Of a stretch of 64,000 bases of DNA, positions 1 through 7,937 are shown in pieces. Under the pieces are notes generated by a model. It had not been told where the DNA came from, did not search any database, and saw only the letters and a list, made by a program, of their open reading frames with translations. The stretch is from Dryocola clanedunensis_A. GTDB lineage: Bacteria; Pseudomonadota; Gammaproteobacteria; Enterobacterales; Enterobacteriaceae. The translations under genes and the position numbers were made by a program. The stretch's first letter is position 1; the number at the start of each line of letters is the position of its first letter. The stretch lies in assembly GCA_038405435.1 (NCBI GenBank), contig JBBYHZ010000004.1; one strand, 5' to 3'.

Positions 1-487
1 GGTCGGTATAGGTTCCTGCCGGGCTGAACCCCGTTAGCTGCGCCGCGCCGAACAGGGGTAGCGTAATGTTATTGCTGTCGGTGTAGGCCACCGTCACCGC
101 CTGGTTCACCAGAATTTCGCTGCTCGCGGTCAGCGAACTGGTGGTATACAGCCGGTACGGCACCGCGTCCGTTCCCCCGGTGCGCACCATGCGGCGCACG
201 CTGGTGTAATTCCGCCCGCCGTCGATGGCCATGCTCAGCACCACGCCCGGCGTACAGGCAAGGGCCAGCGAACCGTTAGGCACGAAAGCCGCGCTGGTAA
301 TGCCGCTCTCGACGCCCGAGTGCGTGCCAAAGTTAAACGTCCCGAATACCGCGCCAGTCCCGGTGGTCACCGAACAGCCCGGCGTTATGGTCGCCCCTAC
401 CTGAAAAGACCGGCTGGTGACGGTCAGCGCGCTGGCAGAGGAGATAAAACACGCGGCAAGCAGCGTTAATCCGTGGATTTTAAGCAA
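1..487 (-). CDS. Spore coat U domain pilus subunit (3' end outside window, start uncertain)
   Basis: The protein would be a secreted subunit of an archaic chaperone-usher pilus (SCPU family, inferred). The frame encodes a hydrophobic leader ending in SSASA, then a beta-rich domain with the SCPU hallmarks GCSV and FGTFNFGT near the N terminus and SPAGTYTD at the window edge. No ATG lies in this frame; the nearest start is TTG at 487. An ATG at 522 with a good AAAGGA site sits 30 bases after the previous stop but is out of frame; one extra G in the five-G run at 495-499 would join it to the leader. It could be a frameshifted gene, a phase-variable gene or a sequencing error. It lies downstream of another SCPU gene in one operon. 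Confidence 0.6.
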   Translation of the reverse strand, partial: MLKIHGLTLLAACFISSASALTVTSRSFQVGATITPGCSVTTGTGAVFGTFNFGTHSGVESGITSAAFVPNGSLALACTPGVVLSMAIDGGRNYTSVRRMVRTGGTDAVPYRLYTTSSLTASSEILVNQAVTVAYTDSNNITLPLFGAAQLTGFSPAGTYTD

Positions 488-552
488 AGCGAAGCCCCCG
501 GCAGTCGCTGCTGCCTGTCCATTTCCTTTACAGATTGCGGTTGCTGCGTGGG

Positions 553-1122
553 CTAGTAAGTCACGCTCACGTTAATGGTGTCGGTGTAGGTGCCGGGGTT
601 GACCGTTACGCTGTTTCCCCCGCCCTGAATGCGCCCGTAGACAATATAGTTGTCCACGCCTGCGGTAGTTGACGCTTTCGGAATAGCCGTATTGTTGGCG
701 ATCACGTTGGCAAAAGCGTTGTCGCTGTAGATGCTGTAGGCGACGCCCTGGGTCGCATCCGCCGTGTTAATCAGATAGCGGGCGGGCGTGCCCGGCGTGC
801 CGACGGAGGTGGCTGGCGCGCCGTTGGTGCTGCCGGTCACCTGCACGGTATAGGTGGCCCCGTTAGTACATTGCACGCCGAAGCTGTTGCCCCCTGCCGC
901 ACCGGTAAGCGTAGTGGTCAGCGTTGAGAAGGTCGCCGGGCTGGTGCCGAAGTTCAGCGTACCGAAATTGATGCCGTTCTGGGCAGGCGAGCCGTTGATC
1001 AGACAGCCGTTAGTGAGGGTTAGCGTGGCGCCGATGGTCCCGCTGCTGGTCACGGCCTGAGCCGAGGTTGCGCCAAGTAACAGGCTACTGCCGCACAGCG
1101 TCAGAATAAGGATTTTATTCAT
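553..1122 (-). CDS. Spore coat U domain pilus subunit
   Basis: A 189-residue secreted protein of the SCPU family, the subunit type of archaic chaperone-usher pili. The start is at MNKIL because a GGGGA site precedes it and a 23-residue signal peptide ending TSAQA follows. The mature part begins with TIGATLTLTNGCLING, has the repeated FGT motif (INFGTLNFGT) and ends with the typical PGTYTDTINVSVTY strand. It heads a minus-strand operon with the SCPU gene at 1-487; the chaperone and usher genes expected next would lie outside the window. Function is inferred from family and neighbours. Confidence 0.8.
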   Translation of the reverse strand: MNKILILTLCGSSLLLGATSAQAVTSSGTIGATLTLTNGCLINGSPAQNGINFGTLNFGTSPATFSTLTTTLTGAAGGNSFGVQCTNGATYTVQVTGSTNGAPATSVGTPGTPARYLINTADATQGVAYSIYSDNAFANVIANNTAIPKASTTAGVDNYIVYGRIQGGGNSVTVNPGTYTDTINVSVTY

Positions 1123-1536
1123 TGTGTCGTCCCCAACGTGAATGAAATACAACCGCGAAGAGAAACCCAACGGTCGGCCAACGAAAACTCTCTAATAATT
1201 AGAAATTTAGTTTAGGGTCGGGGAATTAACCAGCGCGGCAGGTCAATACCAGTCGAATGGCGTATTGACACAATTAAACATTATTTTTCAGCGGGTTGGC
1301 TTGTTTTTAAGGGGCTGTAATTGCAACCTGAACAAGATATATTCATTCATGTGTGATCTGCGTCACGATATATCATCAGTGACGCTAAACAAACAAAACG
1401 AATAAAAAGTAAAAAAAAGTTGAAAATCATGTCCGGTTAATTCAATTTATTAAACGAATATATCCGAGCCAATTATAAATATTACATATGGTTCAATAAG
1501 TTAATGGGTTGTTAATCAGACAGGGGTTTCAGGCAA
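1123..1536. other. AT-rich divergent intergenic region
   Basis: This 414-base gap lies between the pilus operon (leftward) and the symporter (rightward) and must hold both promoters. It is clearly richer in A+T than its neighbours, especially 1380-1500, as is common for silenced or regulated surface genes. Apart from a CRP-like site at 1352-1367, I see no RNA gene or convincing reading frame. Confidence 0.6.
1352..1367 (+). promoter_or_regulatory. Candidate CRP site
   Basis: TGTGA-N6-TCACG matches the CRP consensus TGTGA-N6-TCACA at nine of ten core positions. It lies about 170 bases before the symporter start. Carbon-catabolite control of a dicarboxylate-type transporter would make sense but is inferred. 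Confidence 0.5.
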
Positions 1537-2808
1537 GTGGCAAGTTCAAACAAACTCACGCTGTTCATTATTCTTTTTATGATCGCGGGGATCTTAAGCG
1601 GTGCGGCTATTCATGAGTACGCGCCCGCAGAGTCAGTCAAAAGTTACGCCAACAACATCACGCTGTTCACCGATATTTTCTTACGCCTCATCAAAATGGT
1701 TATCGCACCGCTGGTCTTCAGCACGCTGACCGTGGGCATTATGAAGATGGGCGAAACCTCCACCATTGGCCGCATCGGCGGCAAAGCGATGGTCTGGTTT
1801 GTCTCCTCTTCCGTGCTGTCCATTCTGGTCGGCCTGTTTGTGGTGACGGTGACCCACCCCGGCGCGGGCATGAACCTGCAGGTTCCGGCGGGCGACGTGC
1901 AGACCGGCCTTGCGGTGAGCGGCATGTCCCTCAAGGCCTTTATTTCCCATACCATTCCCACCAGCATTGCCGGCGCGATGTCAGATAACGAGATCCTGCA
2001 AATCGTGGTGTTCTCTATGTTCTTCGGCATCGCGGGCGCGTCGCTGGGCGAGAAGTTCAACGCTCCGCTGGTTGCCGCCCTGGACGTGGTTTCCCATATC
2101 ATGCTGAAGGTCACCGGCTACGTGATGTACGTTGCGCCGCTGGCGATTTTCGCCGCCATTTCGTCGGTGATTGCCACCGAAGGGCTGGGGATCCTGCTCA
2201 ACTACGCGTCGTTTATCGGCGGCTACTATGTGGCGATTGTCCTGACCTGCCTGGTGCTGATAAGCGTGGGCTACATGGTGCTGAAGGCGGATATCTTCCG
2301 CCTGCTGACCATGCTCAAAGATCCGGTGCTGGTTGCCTTCACCACCAGCAGCTCCGAGGCGGCTTATCCTAAAACGCTCGATCAGCTCACGCGCTTCGGC
2401 TGCTCGCGCAACATCGCGTCGTTCGTGCTGCCGATTGGCTACTCCTTCAATCTGGTGGGGTCGATGGTCTACTGCTCGTTCGCGTCGATGTTCATCGCCC
2501 AGGCCTACAATATCCACCTTAGCTTCTCGGAAATCGTAGTGCTGATGCTGACGCTGATGCTCGCCTCGAAGGGGATTGCCGGCGTGCCCCGCTCCGCGCT
2601 GGTGGTGCTGGCGGCGACCATTCCGAGCTTTAATATCCCGGTGGCGGGCATTCTGCTGCTGATGGGTATCGACCACTTCCTGGACATGGGCCGTTCGGCC
2701 ATTAACGTGCTGGGCAACGGCGTGGCGACGGCGATGCTTTCAAAAAATGAGGGGATGCTGGAAGAAGAGCGTTCTGCCGGAGAAGAGGTCGTCGTAAACG
2801 GCGGATGA
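1537..2808 (+). CDS. Dicarboxylate/amino acid:cation symporter (DctA/GltP family)
   Basis: A 423-residue inner-membrane secondary transporter of the DAACS family, which imports C4-dicarboxylates or acidic amino acids with H+ or Na+. The start is GTG; the next in-frame Met is inside the first membrane helix. Visible landmarks are RLIKMVIAPLVFSTL, the serine-rich hairpin TTSSSEAAYPKTL, GYSFNLVGSMVY, the second hairpin GIAGVPRSALVVLAA and the final LDMGRSAINVLGNG. The usual N-x-D-G-T motif reads NLVGS, so the aspartate that helps bind the cation in studied members is missing. The substrate cannot be told. The last codons and the stop lie inside a palindromic repeat. Confidence 0.85.
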   Translation: MASSNKLTLFIILFMIAGILSGAAIHEYAPAESVKSYANNITLFTDIFLRLIKMVIAPLVFSTLTVGIMKMGETSTIGRIGGKAMVWFVSSSVLSILVGLFVVTVTHPGAGMNLQVPAGDVQTGLAVSGMSLKAFISHTIPTSIAGAMSDNEILQIVVFSMFFGIAGASLGEKFNAPLVAALDVVSHIMLKVTGYVMYVAPLAIFAAISSVIATEGLGILLNYASFIGGYYVAIVLTCLVLISVGYMVLKADIFRLLTMLKDPVLVAFTTSSSEAAYPKTLDQLTRFGCSRNIASFVLPIGYSFNLVGSMVYCSFASMFIAQAYNIHLSFSEIVVLMLTLMLASKGIAGVPRSALVVLAATIPSFNIPVAGILLLMGIDHFLDMGRSAINVLGNGVATAMLSKNEGMLEEERSAGEEVVVNGG

Positions 2809-2870
2809 CGCTGACGCTTATCCGCCCTACGCGATAAATTGTAGGGCGGATAAGCCTGCGTCATCCGCCA
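2800..2870. repeat. REP/BIME-like inverted palindrome pair
   Basis: Two copies of a short palindrome (arms GGCGGAT and ATCCGCC) face each other at 2800-2830 and 2841-2869. The first copy supplies the last codons and stop of the symporter gene; the pair ends seven bases before the cheW stop. It separates two convergent genes and could act as a two-way terminator or RNA stabiliser. Related copies occur at 14544, 36040, 45132, 57848, 61733 and 61779. Confidence 0.8.
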
Positions 2871-2876
2871 CAAAAA

Positions 2877-3380
2877 TCACGCCACGCGGCTGGTCGCGAT
2901 GTCCACCAGCGCCATCTCTTCGCTGTTCAGCAGCTTCTCGATGTTCACCAGGATCAGCATGCGGTCGCCCAGCGCGCCGAGGCCGGTCAGGTATTCCGTT
3001 GACAGCGTGACGGCAAACTCCGGCGCCGGACGGATCTGTTCAGCCGTCAGGGACAGCACGTCAGACACGCCGTCCACTACAATTCCCACTACCCGCTGGC
3101 CTAGGTTAAGCACGATCACCACGGTGTTTTCGTTGTACTCCACGCCCGTCTGCTCGAACTTCACGCGCAGGTCGAGAATCGGCACGATAACGCCGCGCAG
3201 GTTGGTCACGCCTTTGATAAACGGCGGCGTGTTGGCGATACGCGTCACCTGATCGTAGCCGCGGATTTCCTGCACTTTCAGGATGTCGATGCCGTACTCT
3301 TCGTCACCCAGGGTGAATACCAGGAACTCCTGCCCGGATGGCTCCCCGGTCAGTTTTGTCACATTCGTTAATCCGGTCAT
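2877..3380 (-). CDS. cheW: Chemotaxis coupling protein CheW
   Basis: CheW (167 residues) is the cytoplasmic adaptor joining chemoreceptors to the kinase CheA in polar arrays. The whole length is one CheW-like domain, with FTLGDEEYGIDILKVQEI near the N terminus and VTNLRGVIVPILDLR in the receptor-binding face. The ATG at 3380 (MTGLT) matches the E. coli start; longer starts would run back towards cheA. It is the last gene of motA-motB-cheA-cheW, 16 bases after cheA. In E. coli tar, tap and cheRBYZ follow; here a palindrome pair and a convergent transporter gene follow instead. Confidence 0.97.
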   Translation of the reverse strand: MTGLTNVTKLTGEPSGQEFLVFTLGDEEYGIDILKVQEIRGYDQVTRIANTPPFIKGVTNLRGVIVPILDLRVKFEQTGVEYNENTVVIVLNLGQRVVGIVVDGVSDVLSLTAEQIRPAPEFAVTLSTEYLTGLGALGDRMLILVNIEKLLNSEEMALVDIATSRVA

Positions 3381-3396
3381 TTGTGTACCTATTTTC

Positions 3397-5403
3397 TTAA
3401 CATGTTGGGAGGGCGAGCGTGCCCGCCAGACGTTGTTCACGGTTTAAAGTTTGCAGCGCGGAGACGTCCACAATCAGCGCCACGCTGCCGTCGCCGAGGA
3501 TAGTGGCCGCAGAGATACCCGGCACTTTGCGGTAGTTGCTCTCAAGGTTTTTCACCACCACCTGATGCTGGCCAATCAGCTGATCGACCAGCAGCGCATA
3601 GCGGCGGCCCGCGCTTTGCAGAATAACCACGATGCCCTGCGTCGCTTCGGTTTTCGCCCCTTCCACGTCGAAGAGCTGCCAGAGTTCCACCAGCGGCAGG
3701 TATTCGCCCCGCACTTCCAGCACGCGTTCGCCGCCCGCCAGCGGGTGCAAATCATCATCCTTCGGCTGGAGGGATTCCATCACCGCGTTGAGCGGCAGGA
3801 TAAAGACTTCATTGGCCACTTTGACCGACATGCCGTCGAGGATCGCCAGCGTCAGCGGCAGCATAATGCGGATAGTGGTGCCCGCCCCCGCCCTGGACTG
3901 GATCTCAACGTGGCCGCCCATCTCCTGGATATTTCGTTTCACCACGTCCATCCCCACGCCGCGGCCGGAAACGTCCGTCACCTGCTCGGCGGTGGAGAAG
4001 CCCGGGGCGAAGATCAGCATGCCCACCTCGTCGTCGGACATGCTTTCGCTGACCGCCATCCCCTGCGAGAGCGCTTTGGCAAGGATGCGTTCACGGTTAA
4101 GCCCGGCGCCGTCGTCGGTCACTTCGATGCAGATGTTGCCGCCCTGGTGTTCAGCGGAGAGCGTCAGGTTACCGACTTCGTGCTTGCCCGCCGCGCGGCG
4201 CTTATCCGGGGATTCAATGCCGTGATCGAGGCTGTTACGCACCAGGTGGGTCAGCGGGTCGATAATGCGTTCGATGAGGCTCTTGTCCAGCTCGGTGGAG
4301 CTGCCCAGCAGGGTCAGCTCAACCTGCTTGTCGAGCTTGCTCGCCAGGTCGCGGACCAGGCGCGGGAAGCGGCTGAACACGTACTCCATCGGCATCATGC
4401 GGATGGACATCACCGACTCCTGCAGGTCGCGGGCGTTGCGCTGGAGCTGGCCCATGCTGGTGATAAGCTCCCCGTGGTTTACCGGATCCAGCTCGTTGGA
4501 GCGCTGGGCCAGCATCGACTGGGTGATCACCAGCTCGCCCACCAGGTTAATCAGCTGGTCAACTTTTTCCACCGCCACGCGGATGCTGGTGGATTCACTT
4601 GCCCGCGCTGCCGGTTTCGCTTCACGTTCGGCGCGAACGGCAGGCTTAGCCACTTCAGCAACTGCCGCGGATGGCACCACGGCTACGGCTGGCGCGGTTT
4701 CTTCCACGACTTGCGCTACCGCCGCGCCGGCTGGCATCGGCAGGAATTCAATCTGTTCAGGTTCGATAACGAAGCAGAGCACGGCGGTGATGTCGTCCGC
4801 GCTGACGCTGGTTTCAAGCGTCGCCACAATGCCGGACGCGGCTTTTTCGACGTCGCTCACGGTGCCGAGGTTCGACAGCTCTTCGAGCAGCAGATCGCGC
4901 TCGCTCTCTTTCAGGCCGCTAATCGCCACGCGCAGCCTGCCGTCGCTGGCGGCTGGCGGCTCGTTTTTCTCGACCACCGTCAGTTTTGCCGGGGCCGCTG
5001 GCTGCTCGCCTTTGGCCTCAAGCGCCAGCTGGCGCAGCGCTTTGCAGATGTAGTCAAAGCTCCCGGTGTCGGGCTGTTCGGAGCTTTTATAGGCGTCCAG
5101 CTGTTCCTGCATAATATCTTTGGTTTCCAAAAACAGGTTGATGATATCGGTGTTCAGTTGCATCTCGCCCCGGCGGGCTTCGTCCAGCAGGTTTTCCATC
5201 AGATGCGTGGTTTCCTGAAGAATGCTGAAGCCAAACGTGCCCGCCCCGCCTTTAATCGAGTGGGCGGCGCGGAAGATGGCGTTCAGCTGTTCGGCATCCG
5301 GCGCCTCCGGCACGAGGCTCAGCAGATGCTGCTCCATGTCGGCCAGCAGCTCGTCGGCCTCGTCAAAAAATGTCTGATAAAAATCGCTGATATCCATACT
5401 CAC
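3397..5403 (-). CDS. cheA: Chemotaxis histidine kinase CheA
   Basis: CheA (668 residues; E. coli 654) autophosphorylates when receptors signal and passes phosphate to CheY and CheB. P1 holds the phosphorylated histidine H48 in FRAAHSIKGGAG. P2 binds CheY/CheB, and an Ala/Val/Pro-rich linker follows near residues 235-270. P3 dimerises, P4 binds ATP (HLVRNSLDHGIE, DDGAGL, GRGVGMDVV) and P5 is CheW-like. The start MSMDISDFYQ equals that of E. coli. The C-terminal tail NREQRLAGTLALPTC differs from E. coli. It sits four bases after motB in the sigma-28-driven motAB-cheAW operon. Confidence 0.98.
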   Translation of the reverse strand: MSMDISDFYQTFFDEADELLADMEQHLLSLVPEAPDAEQLNAIFRAAHSIKGGAGTFGFSILQETTHLMENLLDEARRGEMQLNTDIINLFLETKDIMQEQLDAYKSSEQPDTGSFDYICKALRQLALEAKGEQPAAPAKLTVVEKNEPPAASDGRLRVAISGLKESERDLLLEELSNLGTVSDVEKAASGIVATLETSVSADDITAVLCFVIEPEQIEFLPMPAGAAVAQVVEETAPAVAVVPSAAVAEVAKPAVRAEREAKPAARASESTSIRVAVEKVDQLINLVGELVITQSMLAQRSNELDPVNHGELITSMGQLQRNARDLQESVMSIRMMPMEYVFSRFPRLVRDLASKLDKQVELTLLGSSTELDKSLIERIIDPLTHLVRNSLDHGIESPDKRRAAGKHEVGNLTLSAEHQGGNICIEVTDDGAGLNRERILAKALSQGMAVSESMSDDEVGMLIFAPGFSTAEQVTDVSGRGVGMDVVKRNIQEMGGHVEIQSRAGAGTTIRIMLPLTLAILDGMSVKVANEVFILPLNAVMESLQPKDDDLHPLAGGERVLEVRGEYLPLVELWQLFDVEGAKTEATQGIVVILQSAGRRYALLVDQLIGQHQVVVKNLESNYRKVPGISAATILGDGSVALIVDVSALQTLNREQRLAGTLALPTC

Positions 5404-5407
5404 GCTA

Positions 5408-6340
5408 TCACCTCGTATCCGGTAGTGGCGGCAAAGGGCTCTGCGCCGGCGCCACGGCGGCAGGTTCTTTCAGAGTGCTCAACGGCTGGTTGTCGCTCTC
5501 TGCGTTCTCATGCACGATGGCCTGTTCGGCCTGTTTGTTCAGCACCAGCAGGCTGATGCGGCGGTTTATGGCGTCGTCCGGGCCGCGGTCGGTCACGCGC
5601 ATCGTGGAGGCCATCCCCACCACGCGCAGCACTTTACCGTCGGTCAGCCCGCCGTACATCAGCTCCCGGCGCGAGGCGTTGGCGCGGTCGGCGGACAGCT
5701 CCCAGTTGCTGTAGCCCAGTTCGCCACGGGCATACGGCAGGTCGTCGGTGTGGCCCGACAGACTGATTTTGTTGGGAATATCGTTGAGCAGCGGCGCGAT
5801 GCTGCGCAGGATGTCGCGCATGTAGGGTTCAACTTCGGCGCTGCCGTTTTTAAACATCGGCCGGTTCTGACTGTCGATAATCTGAATGCGCAGCCCTTCC
5901 TGCACCAGATAGATTTGCAGATGGGGCCGCAGCGCGCGCAGTTTCGGATCCGCCTCAATCAGCTGATCCAGCTCCACGCGCAGGCGCTTCAGGCGGTTGG
6001 TCTCCATGCGCTTTTTCAGCTCATCGATGTCGGGATTCTTTTTCACCTCGCCCTGCTGCTGGGTCACGTCGTCGCCGCCGCCGGGGATCGGGCTTGAGCT
6101 GTCGGCAATGCGCTGCCCGCCGGTAATGGCGGCAGAGAGCGGGGTTTTAAAATAGTCGGCGATCTGCGCCAGCTCTTTCGGGCTGGAAATTGAAATTAGC
6201 CACATCACCAGGAAGAAGGCCATCATGGCGGTCATGAAATCCGCGTAGGCGATCTTCCACGAGCCGCCGTGGTGTCCTCCGCCGTGCCCTTTGCTCTTAC
6301 GCCGCCTTACGACGACGATGGGATGGGCCTGATTTTTCAT
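5408..6340 (-). CDS. motB: Flagellar stator protein MotB
   Basis: MotB (310 residues) anchors the proton-driven stator to peptidoglycan. After a basic, His/Gly-rich cytoplasmic tail comes the single membrane helix around YADFMTAMMAFFLVMW. The proton-binding aspartate is D34 (D32 in E. coli, shifted by two extra residues in the tail). The C-terminal OmpA-like domain has ISLSGHTDDLPY and NWELSADRANASRREL for peptidoglycan binding. The start codon overlaps the motA stop by four bases (ATGA), so the pair is translationally coupled. Confidence 0.98.
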   Translation of the reverse strand: MKNQAHPIVVVRRRKSKGHGGGHHGGSWKIAYADFMTAMMAFFLVMWLISISSPKELAQIADYFKTPLSAAITGGQRIADSSSPIPGGGDDVTQQQGEVKKNPDIDELKKRMETNRLKRLRVELDQLIEADPKLRALRPHLQIYLVQEGLRIQIIDSQNRPMFKNGSAEVEPYMRDILRSIAPLLNDIPNKISLSGHTDDLPYARGELGYSNWELSADRANASRRELMYGGLTDGKVLRVVGMASTMRVTDRGPDDAINRRISLLVLNKQAEQAIVHENAESDNQPLSTLKEPAAVAPAQSPLPPLPDTR

Positions 6341-7230
6341 ACTTCTTCTTCCGTTGCCCGCGCCTGGGCGTTCGGTGAACGAACGGCGCGCACGTGCTCT
6401 TCCAGCTCGACGAACGACGGACGTTCGCTGGAGTAAAGCGTTTTACGCCCAAACTCTACGGCGATCGGCGGCGCGTAGCCGTTGAGGCTGGAAAGCAGCG
6501 TCACCTTGACGCACTGCATCATCTTGGTGGTTTCCGCGCTTTTCTGGCGCAGCACCGTTGCCAGCGGCGAGATAAACCCGTAGGCCAGTAAAATACCCAG
6601 GAAGGTCCCCACCATCGCGTGGGCTATCAGCCCGCCCAGCTCGGCGGCGGGACGGTCGGCGGAGGCCAGGGCGTGAACCACCCCCATCACCGCGGCAACA
6701 ATACCGAACGCGGGCAGGGAATCCCCCATCATCGCCAGGCTGTTGGCGGGGATTTCCGTTTCGCTTTCGTGGGTTTCAATTTCTTCGTCCATCAGGGCTT
6801 CAATTTCGAATGTATTCATATTTCCGCTAATAATCAGGCGTAAATAATCAACAATGAAGTCGAGCATAGTGGCATCTGCTAAAATACGCGGGTAGCTGGC
6901 GAATATTTCACTTTCTTTCGGATTCTCAATATCCCGCTCGAGGGAAAACATTCCCTGCTGGCGGGATTTGGCCATCAGGCGATAGAGCAGCGCCATGAGA
7001 TCCATATACATACTTTTGGTGTATTTCGAACGGCGAAATAACAGCGGCAGCGCTTTTAACGTGCCTTTGATAGCCTTGCCGTTATTGCCGACAATAAATG
7101 CGCCGATACCCGCGCCGCCGATGATGACAAATTCCGCAGGCTGATAGAGCGCGCCCAGATGACCTCCGGTCATCATATAGCCGCCAAATACTGTCCCGAG
7201 TACAACCAGGTAACCTATTAATATCAGCAC
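6337..7230 (-). CDS. motA: Flagellar stator protein MotA
   Basis: MotA (297 residues; E. coli 295) forms with MotB the inner-membrane proton channel that turns the flagellum. Four membrane segments are visible: residues 1-22, 34-51 and two after residue 165 (DSLPAFGIVAAVMGVVHAL and LGGLIAHAMVGTFLGILLA). The large cytoplasmic loop with RRSKYTKSMYMDLMALLYR carries the charged residues that touch FliG. The start is GTG at 7230, with AGAAGGA upstream. It is the first gene of motAB-cheAW, transcribed from a sigma-28 promoter inside flhC. Confidence 0.98.
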   Translation of the reverse strand: MLILIGYLVVLGTVFGGYMMTGGHLGALYQPAEFVIIGGAGIGAFIVGNNGKAIKGTLKALPLLFRRSKYTKSMYMDLMALLYRLMAKSRQQGMFSLERDIENPKESEIFASYPRILADATMLDFIVDYLRLIISGNMNTFEIEALMDEEIETHESETEIPANSLAMMGDSLPAFGIVAAVMGVVHALASADRPAAELGGLIAHAMVGTFLGILLAYGFISPLATVLRQKSAETTKMMQCVKVTLLSSLNGYAPPIAVEFGRKTLYSSERPSFVELEEHVRAVRSPNAQARATEEEV

Positions 7231-7297
7231 GAGTCAGTCCTTCTGCTGTGGTGTGTGGCGAGGACTTTCAGGGAGGGGCGCGGCTCCTGCGTCGGGC

Positions 7298-7330
7298 AAA
7301 AAAAAGCAGCGGTAATCGCTTACCGCTGCT
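7298..7330 (-). terminator. Terminator after flhC
   Basis: On the minus strand GCAGCGGTAAGCGATTACCGCTGC forms a ten-pair hairpin (7306-7329) followed by eight T. It lies between flhC and motA, so it should stop flhDC transcription. It also lies downstream of the motA sigma-28 promoter at 7399-7425, so that transcript must read through it or be partly attenuated. Confidence 0.85.
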
Positions 7331-7355
7331 GGAGTGCTCGTACACACAGAGCCTG

Positions 7356-7934
7356 TTAAACGGCCTGTTCTACCTGTTCATCCAGCAGTTGTGGAATAAT
7401 ATCGGCAGTACTGGCGGAAAGTTTACGTCTTTTTACCGCTCGTGATGGCGGCTGGCACAAACTGCAGGCAAAGCTGCCGACGGGCTGGTGAGCATGGGTG
7501 ATAAAGTTGCCGTCGCAGCAGTTACAGCGGCTAAGCTGGAGCATGCCGCTTTCGACAAATCTGACCAGCGTCCAGGCGCGGGTCAGCGCCAGCAGCGGAC
7601 CTTCGGGCTGAGACGGGCATTGTTCCAGATAGAGGCGGTAGGCTTTAATCACGGCATCGACCCCGGTGCACTGGCCGCTGCGCAACAGGAATTGCCAGAT
7701 GTTGCAGAACATCGAGGCGTGAATATTCTGCTCCCAGGTCATAAACCAGTCCGTGGAAAAAGGCAGCATGCCTTTTGGCGGTGGGCTGCCCCGCAGCTCT
7801 TTGTACAGCTTGATCAGGCGGCCGCGGCTCAGCTGCGTTTCGCTCTCAAGCATCTGCAGCCTGGCCCCCAACGTAATGAGTTCCATCGCCAGCTGGATGT
7901 CGCGCGCTTCCTGAACAATGCTTTTCTCGCTCAT
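7356..7934 (-). CDS. flhC: Flagellar master regulator subunit FlhC
   Basis: FlhC (192 residues) pairs with FlhD in the FlhD4C2 complex that activates middle flagellar operons together with sigma-70. The N-terminal part, with LITLGARLQMLESETQLSRG, has a helix-turn-helix-like region. The C-terminal part has the zinc-binding cysteines in RCNCCDGNF and FACSLCQ. Three bases separate it from flhD. The 3' coding end carries a sigma-28 promoter for motA (7399-7425), constraining its codons. Length and sequence are close to E. coli. Confidence 0.98.
   Translation of the reverse strand: MSEKSIVQEARDIQLAMELITLGARLQMLESETQLSRGRLIKLYKELRGSPPPKGMLPFSTDWFMTWEQNIHASMFCNIWQFLLRSGQCTGVDAVIKAYRLYLEQCPSQPEGPLLALTRAWTLVRFVESGMLQLSRCNCCDGNFITHAHQPVGSFACSLCQPPSRAVKRRKLSASTADIIPQLLDEQVEQAV
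7399..7425 (-). promoter_or_regulatory. Sigma-28 promoter for motAB-cheAW
   Basis: Minus strand: TAAACTTT (7425-7418), 11-base spacer, GCCGATAT (7406-7399). This matches the FliA consensus TAAAGTTT-N11-GCCGATAA with two mismatches. It lies within the flhC coding end, as in E. coli, and puts motAB-cheAW under late flagellar control. Confidence 0.88.
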
Positions 7935-7937
7935 TTG

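Noticed and set aside
1981..2676. A 231-codon minus-strand frame inside the symporter gene
   Set aside because: Composition (many His, Gln, Arg) is that of an antisense shadow, and the plus-strand transporter is well supported.
3451..5556. A 701-codon open frame on the plus strand opposite cheA
   Set aside because: It is the mirror frame of cheA in GC-rich DNA, full of His, Arg and Gln without family features; cheA on the minus strand is certain.
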